Source: a virus
DNA length: 34,585 bases
Virus record (IMG/VR): IMGVR_UViG_3300015371_000108
Coordinates: 1-34,585 of that record
Strand: one strand, 5' to 3'
Shown here: piece by piece, positions 1-6,613 of the stretch
Layout: the number at the start of each line of letters is the position of its first letter
Position numbering within the stretch: the stretch's first letter is position 1
The notes under the pieces: generated by a model
The model's input: the letters and a program-made list of their open reading frames with translations, nothing else
Told to the model about the DNA's origin: nothing
Databases searched by the model: none
Made by a program: the position numbers and the translations under genes

Positions 1-1907
1 ATGTTGTCCTTGAAGATCGTCCCCACCGACTGCGGATCACCGGTCTTGTTGCCGAGCCTGACGGGCTTGTCGAACGTGTTGTGCCGGATCGTTGACGTGT
101 CGTCAGAAAGGATCTGACCGGCGAACACGTCGGACCCGCGCGTCACGTTGTCCTCGATGATCTCGTGGTCGAGCTGGTCGTAGATCCCGAGCGGGATCGT
201 GCAGCCGGTGAAGAAGTTCCCTCGGATCACCGTGTTCTGCGACCCGTACAACTGGATGGCGTCGGCGTGCACACCGGAGGCCCCGTCGATCTGCTTGATG
301 TCCCGGAACTCGTTGTTCAGGACCCGGAGGCCGTTGGAGCCGTTCGCGATCCCGTCGCTGTTGCCGCCCGGTCCGAACAGGCTGTTCTGGATCGTGACGC
401 CGATCGGGACGCTGGTGCGCTCCGGGAGGAACACGCGGCCCTCACCGCAACTGGAGCACTTGTCCCACGGCGTGAACGTCACATGGTCGAACAGCACGTT
501 CGCGTTCTGAAGCTCCCCGGCGCGGATGACCGTCTGGTTGTCCACGACCGAGTTGTAGATCGTGATGTTCTTAGTCCGCGAGTCACTGAGCATGATGTCA
601 GGGATCGCGAGACCCTCGATGCGCAGGTTCGACGCAGGGTTGAAGTTCAGCGCCATCGTCGCCGATGCGCCATCGGCTTCCTTGATCGTCACCAGCCCGG
701 TCTTCAACGAGCCGGTGAACGTGCCGTAGTTCCCTGATGTCAGGCAGATGACAGCGCCGGGTCCGGCGGACGAGTACGCGGCCGGGAAGCTACTCGGGGT
801 GACCGTCGCCGTGCAATCTGTCGGCGGGGGTGTCGGTGTCGGTGTCGGCGTCGGGGTAGCGGTCGGGGTAGGCGTGGGGGTTGAAGTAGGGGTAGGCGTC
901 GGCGACGGCGTAGGCGTGGCCGTGGGAGACGGAGTAGGCGTCGGAGTCGGAGAGGCGGCGACCAAAACGTCGTGCTCGACGGTAGCCGTCCGATTCTGTG
1001 CGTCAGTGACAGTCAGACGCACGTACTTGGTCCCTGTCTGACCGAACGTATACTCCAAGGTCTGGCCGCTGCCGAGCGGCCACTGAGTGCCACCAGGACC
1101 GTCAGACCCGTCGTCCTCCCACACGTAGCTGCAAGGCGTAGCAGCGCACGTGGATCCAGTCCCATCGAACGTGACCGGCGAACCAACCGTCGGCGACGAC
1201 GGCGAATACGTGAACACGGCCGTCGGGCCAGGAACCGGAGTAGGTGTCGGGGTAGTGGTGGCAGTAGGCGTAGGCGTAGGCGTAGGCGTCGGAGTAGGAA
1301 CAGCAGCGCTGTCGGCGTAGGCAGAAAGCGTCTGCTGACCCCAGTTGGTGCCGCTGCTCCACGATGTCGGCAAGGACGCGAGGTTGCTCTGAGAAGACCA
1401 GTAGGCAGAACCGCTGCCGGTGATGATTCGGTACTTCAGAGAGCCAGAGGTCCCAGTTGGAGCCAGGACAGCAAACCAGTAATTCACGTTGGCCGTGACG
1501 TTCGTCGCGGCGGGCATGAGGCACGTGTTCCAAGCGTTCGCCTGAGGCGTGGTGATCGAGCACGATCCGAGCTTCGTTCCGGCGCGGTTGTTGCTCGTGT
1601 TCGAGTAGATTCCAACATCCACACGCGATGCAGTGCTGCTGGAATCCAGGAAGATGTTCAACCGATTGACCGAAGTAGTCGCTGTTGCCTTGTTGCGATA
1701 TGCCTCGCCACGTCCTGCATTGTTGCCATCGACCGTCGATCCCACAGTGGTGGTCCCGACAGGAGGAACCGCGACAAGCTGGGCGCTTGCGGTTCGCTGA
1801 GTGTCCTTATTCCAGAGGGCCATGCTGACCCAGCCCTTGGAGAACGCCGGTGAAGCAATGACTGCCAGCGAAGCAATCGCTACCACCACCGCGAGAATCT
1901 TCTTCAT
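1..1907 (-). CDS. Secreted PKD / right-handed beta-helix protein, C-terminus cut by left window edge
   Basis: This frame is open from ATG at 1907 to the left edge (635 codons seen, no stop), so the gene continues outside the window. A GAGGGG-type ribosome site precedes the ATG. Residues 1-24 form a Sec signal peptide (MKK, hydrophobic core, ASPAFS). Residues 25-200 look like a beta-sandwich module. A Pro-Thr linker lies at about 200-223. A PKD-like domain follows at about 224-315 (VTFDGTGS, YVWEDDGSDG and YVRLTVTDA are typical). A second, longer Pro-Thr linker runs to about 362. From about 370 onward there are beta-helix rungs such as NTVIRGNFF and STIRHNTFD, as in pectate-lyase-like or NosD-like folds. 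The architecture resembles secreted polysaccharide-binding or polysaccharide-cleaving proteins and phage tailspikes. The signal peptide argues for export from the host rather than assembly into a virion. No catalytic residues could be assigned because the end is missing. Confidence 0.85.
   Translation of the reverse strand, partial: MKKILAVVVAIASLAVIASPAFSKGWVSMALWNKDTQRTASAQLVAVPPVGTTTVGSTVDGNNAGRGEAYRNKATATTSVNRLNIFLDSSSTASRVDVGIYSNTSNNRAGTKLGSCSITTPQANAWNTCLMPAATNVTANVNYWFAVLAPTGTSGSLKYRIITGSGSAYWSSQSNLASLPTSWSSGTNWGQQTLSAYADSAAVPTPTPTPTPTPTATTTPTPTPVPGPTAVFTYSPSSPTVGSPVTFDGTGSTCAATPCSYVWEDDGSDGPGGTQWPLGSGQTLEYTFGQTGTKYVRLTVTDAQNRTATVEHDVLVAASPTPTPTPSPTATPTPSPTPTPTSTPTPTPTATPTPTPTPTPPPTDCTATVTPSSFPAAYSSAGPGAVICLTSGNYGTFTGSLKTGLVTIKEADGASATMALNFNPASNLRIEGLAIPDIMLSDSRTKNITIYNSVVDNQTVIRAGELQNANVLFDHVTFTPWDKCSSCGEGRVFLPERTSVPIGVTIQNSLFGPGGNSDGIANGSNGLRVLNNEFRDIKQIDGASGVHADAIQLYGSQNTVIRGNFFTGCTIPLGIYDQLDHEIIEDNVTRGSDVFAGQILSDDTSTIRHNTFDKPVRLGNKTGDPQSVGTIFKDN
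818..955. repeat. Degenerate 6-bp tandem repeat encoding a Pro-Thr linker
   Basis: The plus strand shows repeated GGTGTC/GGCGTA-type hexamers. Read on the minus strand they give alternating Pro and Thr (with some Ala and Ser) between the PKD and beta-helix parts of the secreted protein. Such hexamer arrays can change length by slippage. Confidence 0.85.
1230..1301. repeat. Second hexamer repeat encoding the first Pro-Thr linker
   Basis: A shorter run of the same GTAGGC-type hexamers lies between the N-terminal beta-sandwich region and the PKD domain of the secreted protein. On the minus strand it reads as alternating Pro-Thr. Confidence 0.8.
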
Positions 1908-1945
1908 CCCTACCCCTCGTGTAGCTCGACGGTCTCGACTGGATC

Positions 1946-2299
1946 TTACCCAGTTTTCCGCGTGTTGTCTGAGGCCATTGTCTGTTCGAGCGCTTCGCGC
2001 GCGTGGGATTCGTAGCCACGCTTCACGCGTCCATAGAACTCCATAGCCTCAAGAGGTCCCGGCCAGTAGAACTCGGCGTCTTCGAGCCACCACGGAGGGT
2101 CCTTCTTGAAGAAGAGATCTGGCACCTGATACGACCAGATCTCTGCCCGAGTCCACTCCTTCATGATCGCCTCGCCGATGGGGACCGAAAAGATCGCCTT
2201 GATCGCAATCTGGTCCCCGAACTCCCCGCCATACATGCTGCCCGCCTTCCCGTCCATGAGCCAAATGATACGAAGCGGGCCCCCGGAACTGACGTTCAA
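1946..2299 (-). CDS. Hypothetical protein, 117 aa
   Basis: Not recognised. The frame begins with TTG at 2299, just after an in-frame TAA, so no start lies further upstream in frame. A perfect AGGAGGT sits about 13 bases upstream, which is a long spacing. Starting at the first internal ATG (MDGKAGSMYG) would leave that ribosome site too far away. The protein is aromatic-rich (WSYQVPDLFF, PPWWLED, FYWPGP) and has a basic, helical C-terminus (GRVKRGYESHAREALEQ). It has no signal peptide or membrane segment. It ends 38 bases before the start of the secreted beta-helix gene, so the two are probably co-transcribed. It could be an accessory or export partner of that protein, but nothing in the sequence shows this. 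Confidence 0.6.
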   Translation of the reverse strand: MNVSSGGPLRIIWLMDGKAGSMYGGEFGDQIAIKAIFSVPIGEAIMKEWTRAEIWSYQVPDLFFKKDPPWWLEDAEFYWPGPLEAMEFYGRVKRGYESHAREALEQTMASDNTRKTG

Positions 2300-2396
2300 G
2301 AGTTAGATCCCTACCTCCTGTAGCCATGGGCTTGGCGGGTAGCCCTCCGGAGGCCCACACCCAGAGTACCCCGCGATGTCAACCTATAACGACAAA

Positions 2397-2418
2397 GGCC
2401 CGCCATGCGTAGCGGGCC
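2397..2418 (-). terminator. Hairpin, weak minus-strand terminator
   Basis: GGCCCGC and GCGGGCC form a 7-bp stem with an 8-base loop. On the minus strand the stem is followed by TTTGTC, a short U-tract. It would stop minus-strand transcripts coming from the right before they reach the 117-aa gene. Confidence 0.5.
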
Positions 2419-2539
2419 AGCGCGACACCGGTGCTACCTGGGCCAAACCCGTCCACGGAAGAACGAACGGATCCTTCTGTGACCACAGGGGCGTCCCCGG
2501 CGTTATTTAGGAGCAGTGCTCCCAACAGGATACAGAACT

Positions 2540-2569
2540 AAAAAGAGGGGCTCCCGAAGAAGCCCCTCT
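2540..2569 (-). terminator. Strong intrinsic terminator, minus strand
   Basis: AGAGGGGCT and AGCCCCTCT form a perfect 9-bp stem around an 8-base loop. Read on the minus strand, the stem runs straight into TTTTT. This is a standard Rho-independent terminator for transcripts entering from the RNase H / LAGLIDADG side. Confidence 0.8.
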
Positions 2570-2758
2570 AGCCCGTCATCCATTCTCCAGTCAAGGAGAG
2601 GTCCGCTATGTCACGGCTCTACTGCGGAGGGCATCAGAATCGATGACGATCCCAAATCCACGCTTCTGAAGGGTCGTCAGATGGCTGCTTCCGGACGCGA
2701 CACCACCTAAGTCCCTTCTCCACGGCAGGAGCCGATTAGCGAAATGTACCAGAACGGC

Positions 2759-2828
2759 AGAAGCCCCGGTGCGGTCGCCTCTAGGAGGCGGCCTCTCCCT
2801 CGCGGCGGCAAAGGAGACCGGGGCTTCT
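2759..2828. other. Structured element: 12-bp stem enclosing two smaller hairpins
   Basis: AGAAGCCCCGGT (2759-2770) is perfectly complementary to ACCGGGGCTTCT (2817-2828). Inside are a CGCCTC/GAGGCG hairpin (2776-2781 with 2785-2790) and a possible TCTCC/GGAGA pairing (2794-2798 with 2813-2817). Together they draw a three-way junction of about 70 bases. It lacks tRNA signature bases, and neither strand shows a clear U-tract, so it does not look like a simple terminator. Confidence 0.55.
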
Positions 2829-2880
2829 GGATGGATCTGTTACGATCCTGCGTGTCTTATGCGCTCCGTAAGCCTACCAC

Positions 2881-2938
2881 GGCTGCGGGTCTAGAGACCT
2901 CCACATAGCGCGTGGAGGCCCAGAGGACCCGCCAAGCC
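2881..2938. other. Long interrupted hairpin
   Basis: GCGGGTC (2885-2891) pairs with GACCCGC (2926-2932). The inner CCTCCAC (2898-2904) pairs with GTGGAGG (2912-2918) around a 7-base loop. GGCT/AGCC pairing can extend the outer helix. No U-tract follows on either strand. Confidence 0.5.
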
Positions 2939-2941
2939 TCC

Positions 2942-3205
2942 TCACGCAGCGAATAGCAGTCGATGCTGAGCAACGTGCGCCGATGAGCACGGGCGGTCAT
3001 CTTCAGACAGATGCCAGAAAGGTCCATCCCCAGATGATCCCGTCCGTGTCCGCTTCGGCGGAGGCAGCGGTGGAGGAGCACTACGGTGCGCGCGGTAAAG
3101 CACGACCTGGGCGCGTTCTACTCCACTGGCCCATGCGGCTGCACACTCAGCCAGACGGAGACCGTGTTCCCTCGCAAGAGGCAAAGCGGTCCCAGACATG
3201 AGCAT
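2942..3205 (-). CDS. Possible small hypothetical protein, 87 aa
   Basis: Weak call. The minus frame starts MLMSGTALPL. An AAGGGG lies upstream of two nearby ATGs (3205 and 3199) and gives better spacing for 3199. The N-terminal half is Ala-rich and helical (LAECAAAWASGVERAQ), followed by a Pro-rich stretch and a basic segment. It resembles no family known to me. Codon third positions are less GC-biased than in the clear genes nearby. The frame overlaps a second open minus frame ending at 2857 and the structured DNA of this interval, so it may not be translated. Confidence 0.25.
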   Translation of the reverse strand: MLMSGTALPLAREHGLRLAECAAAWASGVERAQVVLYRAHRSAPPPLPPPKRTRTGSSGDGPFWHLSEDDRPCSSAHVAQHRLLFAA

Positions 3206-3231
3206 TGCCCCTTCGTGAGAGGGGGCAGTGC
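3202..3231. other. 10-bp hairpin just after the RNase H-like gene
   Basis: GCATTGCCCC pairs with GGGGCAGTGC (one G-T pair) around a 10-base loop, immediately downstream of the minus-strand stop codon at 3234. There is no U-tract, so it may slow or protect the transcript end rather than terminate by itself. Confidence 0.45.
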
Positions 3232-3233
3232 GC

Positions 3234-3704
3234 CTAGCCTCCGGAGGGTCGCTTATACCGTAGAAATGGGTTTTCCTTCTTGATCCTTGGATCAATCTTT
3301 CCCCCGAATGAACGCTTTTCTGAATCCACTGCGCGACAGAGTTCGTCTGCTCGCAGAGTTTCCTCTCGTGGTACCCAACGAATCTCTACTGCGGGAAGAA
3401 GAGAAGCGAGTCTCATCGTTTCCTCCACAATAGGGATCAAGTGTTCCTTAGTGACCTTGTAGTCGCCTAGAAGATGAAAGACAGGTGTCTGAGAGTCATT
3501 GAGAATTGTCAATTCATCAACTTTATTCTCGATTCCCATTTCTAGAGCAAGTTGAATAGCTAGATGTTCAGCAACGATGTTCGTCGCAGCTTCGATCTTC
3601 TCTGCCTTCTCAATCTCTCTTCCATCTTCGAGGAGGAGAACCGATGCTCTAGCACCCGTTCTGGCGTTGCCGCGACCGTCGCAGATCGCTGTGCCCTTCA
3701 CCAC
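3234..3704 (-). CDS. RNase H-like (RVT_3 type) protein, 156 aa
   Basis: Probably a small RNase HI-fold nuclease that would cut RNA in RNA-DNA hybrids, for example during phage DNA replication. The acidic catalytic pattern is present: D9 in CDGRGNAR, E46 in NIVAEHLAIQLAL, D70 in LNDSQTPV and D120 in RADELCRAVD. WVPREETLRAD corresponds to the conserved last block of plant/archaeal-type RNase H-like proteins. The C-terminal 30 residues are a basic tail. The start is GTG at 3704 with AGGGAG five bases upstream, overlapping the end of the preceding 67-aa gene by 7 bases, so the two are likely coupled. The gene is visibly less GC-rich than the structural genes, which hints at separate acquisition. 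Family assignment is fairly firm; cellular role is inferred. Confidence 0.75.
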   Translation of the reverse strand: MVKGTAICDGRGNARTGARASVLLLEDGREIEKAEKIEAATNIVAEHLAIQLALEMGIENKVDELTILNDSQTPVFHLLGDYKVTKEHLIPIVEETMRLASLLPAVEIRWVPREETLRADELCRAVDSEKRSFGGKIDPRIKKENPFLRYKRPSGG

Positions 3705-3901
3705 GCATCTCCCTTCACGCCTTCGACGCGGTTCGGATTGATCGAGCAGTATTGCCCGGTCGGGATCCTGTCGAGTTCCAGGCGCAGGAGCTGGTTGCTA
3801 TCTCGCGCCGCATTGATCTGCTCAGTGACGTTCGACTCGTATCCGACCACGACGTATTGCGTGCCGGACTCCATCGTGATCGTGACTGTTGCTCTACTCA
3901 T
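3698..3901 (-). CDS. Hypothetical protein, 67 aa
   Basis: Not recognised. ATG at 3901 has GGAGGT at good spacing, and the ATG overlaps the preceding stop (ATGA). The sequence alternates like a small beta-barrel (ATVTITMESG, YVVVGYESN), then a short helix, then CSINPNRVEGV, a motif seen near the end of many small phage proteins. It sits between another 67-aa protein and the RNase H-like gene in a tightly coupled minus-strand operon, suggesting a DNA-metabolism or accessory role. Confidence 0.7.
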   Translation of the reverse strand: MSRATVTITMESGTQYVVVGYESNVTEQINAARDSNQLLRLELDRIPTGQYCSINPNRVEGVKGDAW

Positions 3902-4101
3902 CGCTTGACCTCCGTTCGTGTGCTGATGTGCCCGTCGAGATCGCTCGTGATTGTGACCTCAACGTAGACCTCTGCCATCGTCCGGGACTCCGATGACTTG
4001 CGCTCGTGCGCTGAAATCAGCGCTTGGGCGGGAATAGTGACGACCTTGCCACGGCCGCTCAGCGTGTCCTTCTGTTCGATGTCTCCGATGATCATCTTCA
4101 T
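3898..4101 (-). CDS. Hypothetical protein, 67 aa
   Basis: Not recognised. ATG at 4101 follows AAAGGTGAT at normal spacing. The C-terminal half reads as beta strands (VYVEVTITSDLDGHIS), rather like the N-terminal strand of the next 67-aa protein, but there is not enough similarity to claim they are paralogues. It shares a 4-base ATGA overlap with the following gene and lies 34 bases after the LAGLIDADG gene. Confidence 0.7.
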   Translation of the reverse strand: MKMIIGDIEQKDTLSGRGKVVTIPAQALISAHERKSSESRTMAEVYVEVTITSDLDGHISTRTEVKR

Positions 4102-4135
4102 TCGGCATCACCTTTCGGTTGGTGCTACGATCCTA

Positions 4136-4471
4136 CTATGATTTACCGATCCCATCTAGTAGCTCTTGGATTTTCTTCGAGCGCCTCTTACCCATCAGGG
4201 GAAGCACGTCTCGCATTAGCGAATTGGCCGACGATCCTTGGCTCGACCATCGGTACTGATCAGCATGGTTGTCTTTACTTTTCTGGCTTGCGTGAGGGCC
4301 ACTGATGTTGCCGAATCCGACTAAATCGCGAAATCTCTCCAGAACATCTAAGTCTGTAGTGACTACTTGGATGCGAGGATTCGCATATCCGCGTACTCGA
4401 TTGAGCCCAAAACATCCCTCTCCTTCGAGATATCCGGCAACCCAATGCAGTTGTTCAGGTGTCATCGACAT
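4136..4471 (-). CDS. LAGLIDADG homing-endonuclease-like protein, 111 aa
   Basis: A single LAGLIDADG motif is clear at residues 10-21 (WVAGYLEGEGCF), whose acidic residue would bind the catalytic metal. It is followed by PRIQVVTTDLDVLERF, a QYRW strand and a basic helix (GKRRSKKIQELL), all typical of this family. One motif per chain means it would have to act as a homodimer, or could simply be a DNA-binding protein. I start it at ATG 4471 (MSMTPEQ); the longer frame to 4510 runs into the helicase start. It is free-standing, not inside a recognisable intron or intein. The gene is AT-richer than its surroundings, consistent with a mobile origin. Confidence 0.75.
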   Translation of the reverse strand: MSMTPEQLHWVAGYLEGEGCFGLNRVRGYANPRIQVVTTDLDVLERFRDLVGFGNISGPHASQKSKDNHADQYRWSSQGSSANSLMRDVLPLMGKRRSKKIQELLDGIGKS

Positions 4472-4485
4472 GCTACAAATGTAGC
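4472..4485. promoter_or_regulatory. Inverted repeat between divergent starts
   Basis: GCTACA-AA-TGTAGC is a perfect 6-bp inverted repeat lying exactly between the LAGLIDADG start (4471, minus) and the helicase start (4492, plus). Only 20 bases separate the two ATGs and neither has a good ribosome site, so promoters must overlap the opposite gene or the mRNAs are leaderless. The repeat is well placed to be an operator for both. Confidence 0.4.
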
Positions 4486-4491
4486 AGATAC

Positions 4492-5904
4492 ATGCCTCCC
4501 ATCCCGACACTCATCGACGACAAGCTCCACGTCGCTCACCGCGATCTCCCCGATGGCGCGTCTGAGTCCATCGTGGAAGCGCTCACGATCCCCAATCTCG
4601 TGCGCGAGAAGGCGAAGAAGATGGACGAGTGGGGATGGCAGCAGTTGCCCGCGTGGATCCATCTGTGGGGGAACGACGAAGAGGGCCGTCTCACGATGCC
4701 TCGTGGCTTCCTGGACCGCTATGCGACCGGCATGGAGGCCTTCGGTGGCGATGTCCAGCTCGTAGAGGGCCGCCACTGGAAGCAGAGCTTCAGGATCGGG
4801 AACAAGATCGAGCTGCGGCCGTGGCAGGTAGGCCAGGTCCAGACGCTGCTGGAATGGGAGCAGGGGATCCTCAAGGCCCCGGCTGGCTCAGGCAAGACTG
4901 TCTCGATCCTCGCGGCGATACAGAGACTCGCGTGCAAGAGCCTGATCATCGTGAACACGAAGGACATCATCTGGCAGTGGCAGTCGCGGGCCAAGCAGTT
5001 CCTAGGCGAGCACTACCCGGTCGGGCAGATCGGAGACGGCAAGTTCGACGTGAGCCCGTACATGACCATCGCAACTGCGCAGACACTCCACTCGCGCTTC
5101 GATGAGCTGGTCTCCTCGGGCTTCTTCGACGAGTTCTCGTTCGTCTGCCTGGACGAGTGCCATCACGCGACAGCCGAGACCTACAACAAAATCCTCGGCC
5201 GCTTCAGCTCGCGCTACCGCACGGGAGTTTCTGCCACGCCTGACAAGACGGGAGACTTCGAGCTGGCGACCAACGTCCTGGGCCCTGTAATCCACACCGT
5301 ACGTCCCGATCAAGTGGACAGTCTTCAGAAGCCGACGGTGCTCAAGATCCCAACGAGGTTCGGCTTCGGCTTCCGTGGCCACAAGAACCGCTACCAGCGC
5401 TCGAACTACGGCGAGATGATCACGTCGCTCATCAACGACCCCGAGCGGAATCTTCTCATCCGCAACTGGATCTGGGAGTTCCGTGGCCATCACCAGATCC
5501 TCGTCACGAAGCGCTTGGAGCACATCAAGATCCTCGAAGACCTGATCTGGGAGTCCTGGGACGAAGAAGTACTGACACTCACTGGACAGGACTCGAACGA
5601 TCACCGCGACGAGGCCGTCGAGCGCATCGGAAGCAGGCCGGGCATTCTGCTGAGCACGCTCGCTGACGAGGCACTGGACATCCCGCGCCTCGACGTGATG
5701 CACCTCGTGTTCCCTCAGCGCAATCCCGGTCTCGTCACCCAACAGGTGGGTCGCGTTGAGCGCAAGCATCCTGACAAGAAGAATGCGTGGATCCTGGACT
5801 ACACCGACGGCAACGTAGGTGCGCTGGATGCTCAGTGGAAGGTACGGAGGCTGGAGGTCTACATGCCGCGCGGCTACAAGATCGAGATCAGGCGGCAGAA
5901 GTGA
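4492..5904 (+). CDS. SF2 DEAD/DEAH-box DNA helicase, 470 aa
   Basis: An ATP-driven helicase of superfamily 2, closest in layout to phage UvsW-like and XPB-like enzymes that remodel DNA forks and recombination intermediates. After about 105 N-terminal residues come LRPWQ (motif Q-like), Walker A APAGSGKT at 129-136, the Walker B box DECH at 221-224, SATP at 247-250 (motif III), and QQVGR at 417-421 (motif VI with the arginine finger). All core motifs are intact. I place the start at ATG 4492 (MPPIPTL) because the longer frame begins inside the divergent LAGLIDADG gene and reads unlike the family. It leads a plus-strand operon, and the next gene starts with a TGATG overlap. Replication or recombination is the likely role. 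Confidence 0.9.
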   Translation: MPPIPTLIDDKLHVAHRDLPDGASESIVEALTIPNLVREKAKKMDEWGWQQLPAWIHLWGNDEEGRLTMPRGFLDRYATGMEAFGGDVQLVEGRHWKQSFRIGNKIELRPWQVGQVQTLLEWEQGILKAPAGSGKTVSILAAIQRLACKSLIIVNTKDIIWQWQSRAKQFLGEHYPVGQIGDGKFDVSPYMTIATAQTLHSRFDELVSSGFFDEFSFVCLDECHHATAETYNKILGRFSSRYRTGVSATPDKTGDFELATNVLGPVIHTVRPDQVDSLQKPTVLKIPTRFGFGFRGHKNRYQRSNYGEMITSLINDPERNLLIRNWIWEFRGHHQILVTKRLEHIKILEDLIWESWDEEVLTLTGQDSNDHRDEAVERIGSRPGILLSTLADEALDIPRLDVMHLVFPQRNPGLVTQQVGRVERKHPDKKNAWILDYTDGNVGALDAQWKVRRLEVYMPRGYKIEIRRQK

Positions 5905-6158
5905 TGCCTACGAACCCATTCATGCCTAAGCAGATCTTCCCGGTATACGTCGTCGGAACGTACGCGAGATACCGAACTTGGTGCAGAGAAAACGGCATCA
6001 ACCCGCATGAAAAATTCGAGAGGTTCAAGGCCTACCACGTCAATAGCATCGAAAAGGCGCATGGAATCAGGCTCAAATCCGAGAGACAGATCATCAATAT
6101 CGACGGCGAGGGCGGCGAACGTCTCGTAGAAGAACTGAGAAGTCGTGTGATGCCATGA
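5904..6158 (+). CDS. Hypothetical protein, 84 aa
   Basis: Not recognised. ATG at 5904 overlaps the helicase stop by one base (TGATG), so it is translationally coupled; the open frame extends upstream only inside the helicase gene. The protein is basic and probably helical, with a GTYARYRTWCRENG segment and ERFKAYHVNSIEKAHG. The tight link to the helicase suggests a small partner in DNA metabolism. Confidence 0.7.
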   Translation: MPTNPFMPKQIFPVYVVGTYARYRTWCRENGINPHEKFERFKAYHVNSIEKAHGIRLKSERQIINIDGEGGERLVEELRSRVMP

Positions 6159-6613
6159 GCGAGAGCGAATTCGGCTCAGGAGTAATTGTCCCGCTCGTGA
6201 AGTTCAGCGAGCACATCGGCGACCGTTGGGCATGGTACATCGAGCGCCAGATCAAGTGGATGAATGCCGACCCGCACGAGCGCGAGAAGATCATGGATCG
6301 TGCCAAGAACGATCACGTGTGGTTCGAGGTTCTTGCACTCGACGAAGCTGCGGCGAGCAGCGAGCGCGCTCTCGACAAACACATTCAGACCTGGGTCTTC
6401 GCGGCGTCCGACCACTTCCAGGATCTCGACCGCTCCAAGTCTCCTGAGTCTCTGTCGAAGCTCTCCGAGGTGCTCTGGGAGATTCGCTCTGGCAGCGTGG
6501 ACGGCGAGCTTCGAGGAGAAGCAGACTGGCTGCGCATCCTCTCGCTATGGAGCGAAGCCGCGATGGACCTGGACGAGATGCTTGGCGTACGACCTGATTG
6601 GGGGACATGGTGA
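6155..6613 (+). CDS. Hypothetical protein, 152 aa
   Basis: Not recognised. ATG at 6155 overlaps the preceding stop in an ATGA arrangement. The sequence is acidic, rich in Trp and in amphipathic helices (WAWYIERQIKWM, LSKLSEVLWEIRSG, LRILSLWSEAAMDLDEML), with no Cys pairs, signal or membrane segment. It looks like a soluble all-helical protein in the helicase operon. Confidence 0.7.
   Translation: MSESEFGSGVIVPLVKFSEHIGDRWAWYIERQIKWMNADPHEREKIMDRAKNDHVWFEVLALDEAAASSERALDKHIQTWVFAASDHFQDLDRSKSPESLSKLSEVLWEIRSGSVDGELRGEADWLRILSLWSEAAMDLDEMLGVRPDWGTW

Larger units (their letters stand above)
2300..3233. other. Gene-poor, hairpin-rich interval
   Basis: About 930 bases with no gene that can be called with confidence. 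It holds hairpins at 2397-2418, 2540-2569, 2759-2828, 2881-2938 and 3202-3231, and the palindrome CCTCCGGAGG near both ends (about 2344 and 3239). Only one weak reading frame (2942-3205, minus) has a usable ribosome site. No tRNA T-loop or cloverleaf was found on either strand. The stretch could hold a noncoding RNA, a replication or packaging site, or stacked terminators. Confidence 0.6.

Noticed and set aside
165-1041. Plus-strand open frames over the left end, including a Val-Gly repeat protein
   Set aside because: They are antisense to the secreted beta-helix gene; the Val-Gly repeat is the complement of its Pro-Thr linker.
818-1301. CRISPR-like or minisatellite array
   Set aside because: The repeats are continuous coding hexamers without spacers; they encode Pro-Thr linkers.
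2857-3081. Minus frame ending at 2857, second candidate gene in the gene-poor interval
   Set aside because: Usable ATGs have no ribosome site at correct spacing, and it overlaps the competing 2942-3205 frame and a long hairpin.
2750-3200. tRNA or tmRNA genes in the hairpin-rich interval
   Set aside because: No T-loop consensus, no 7-bp acceptor and anticodon arms, and no CCA-type end on either strand.
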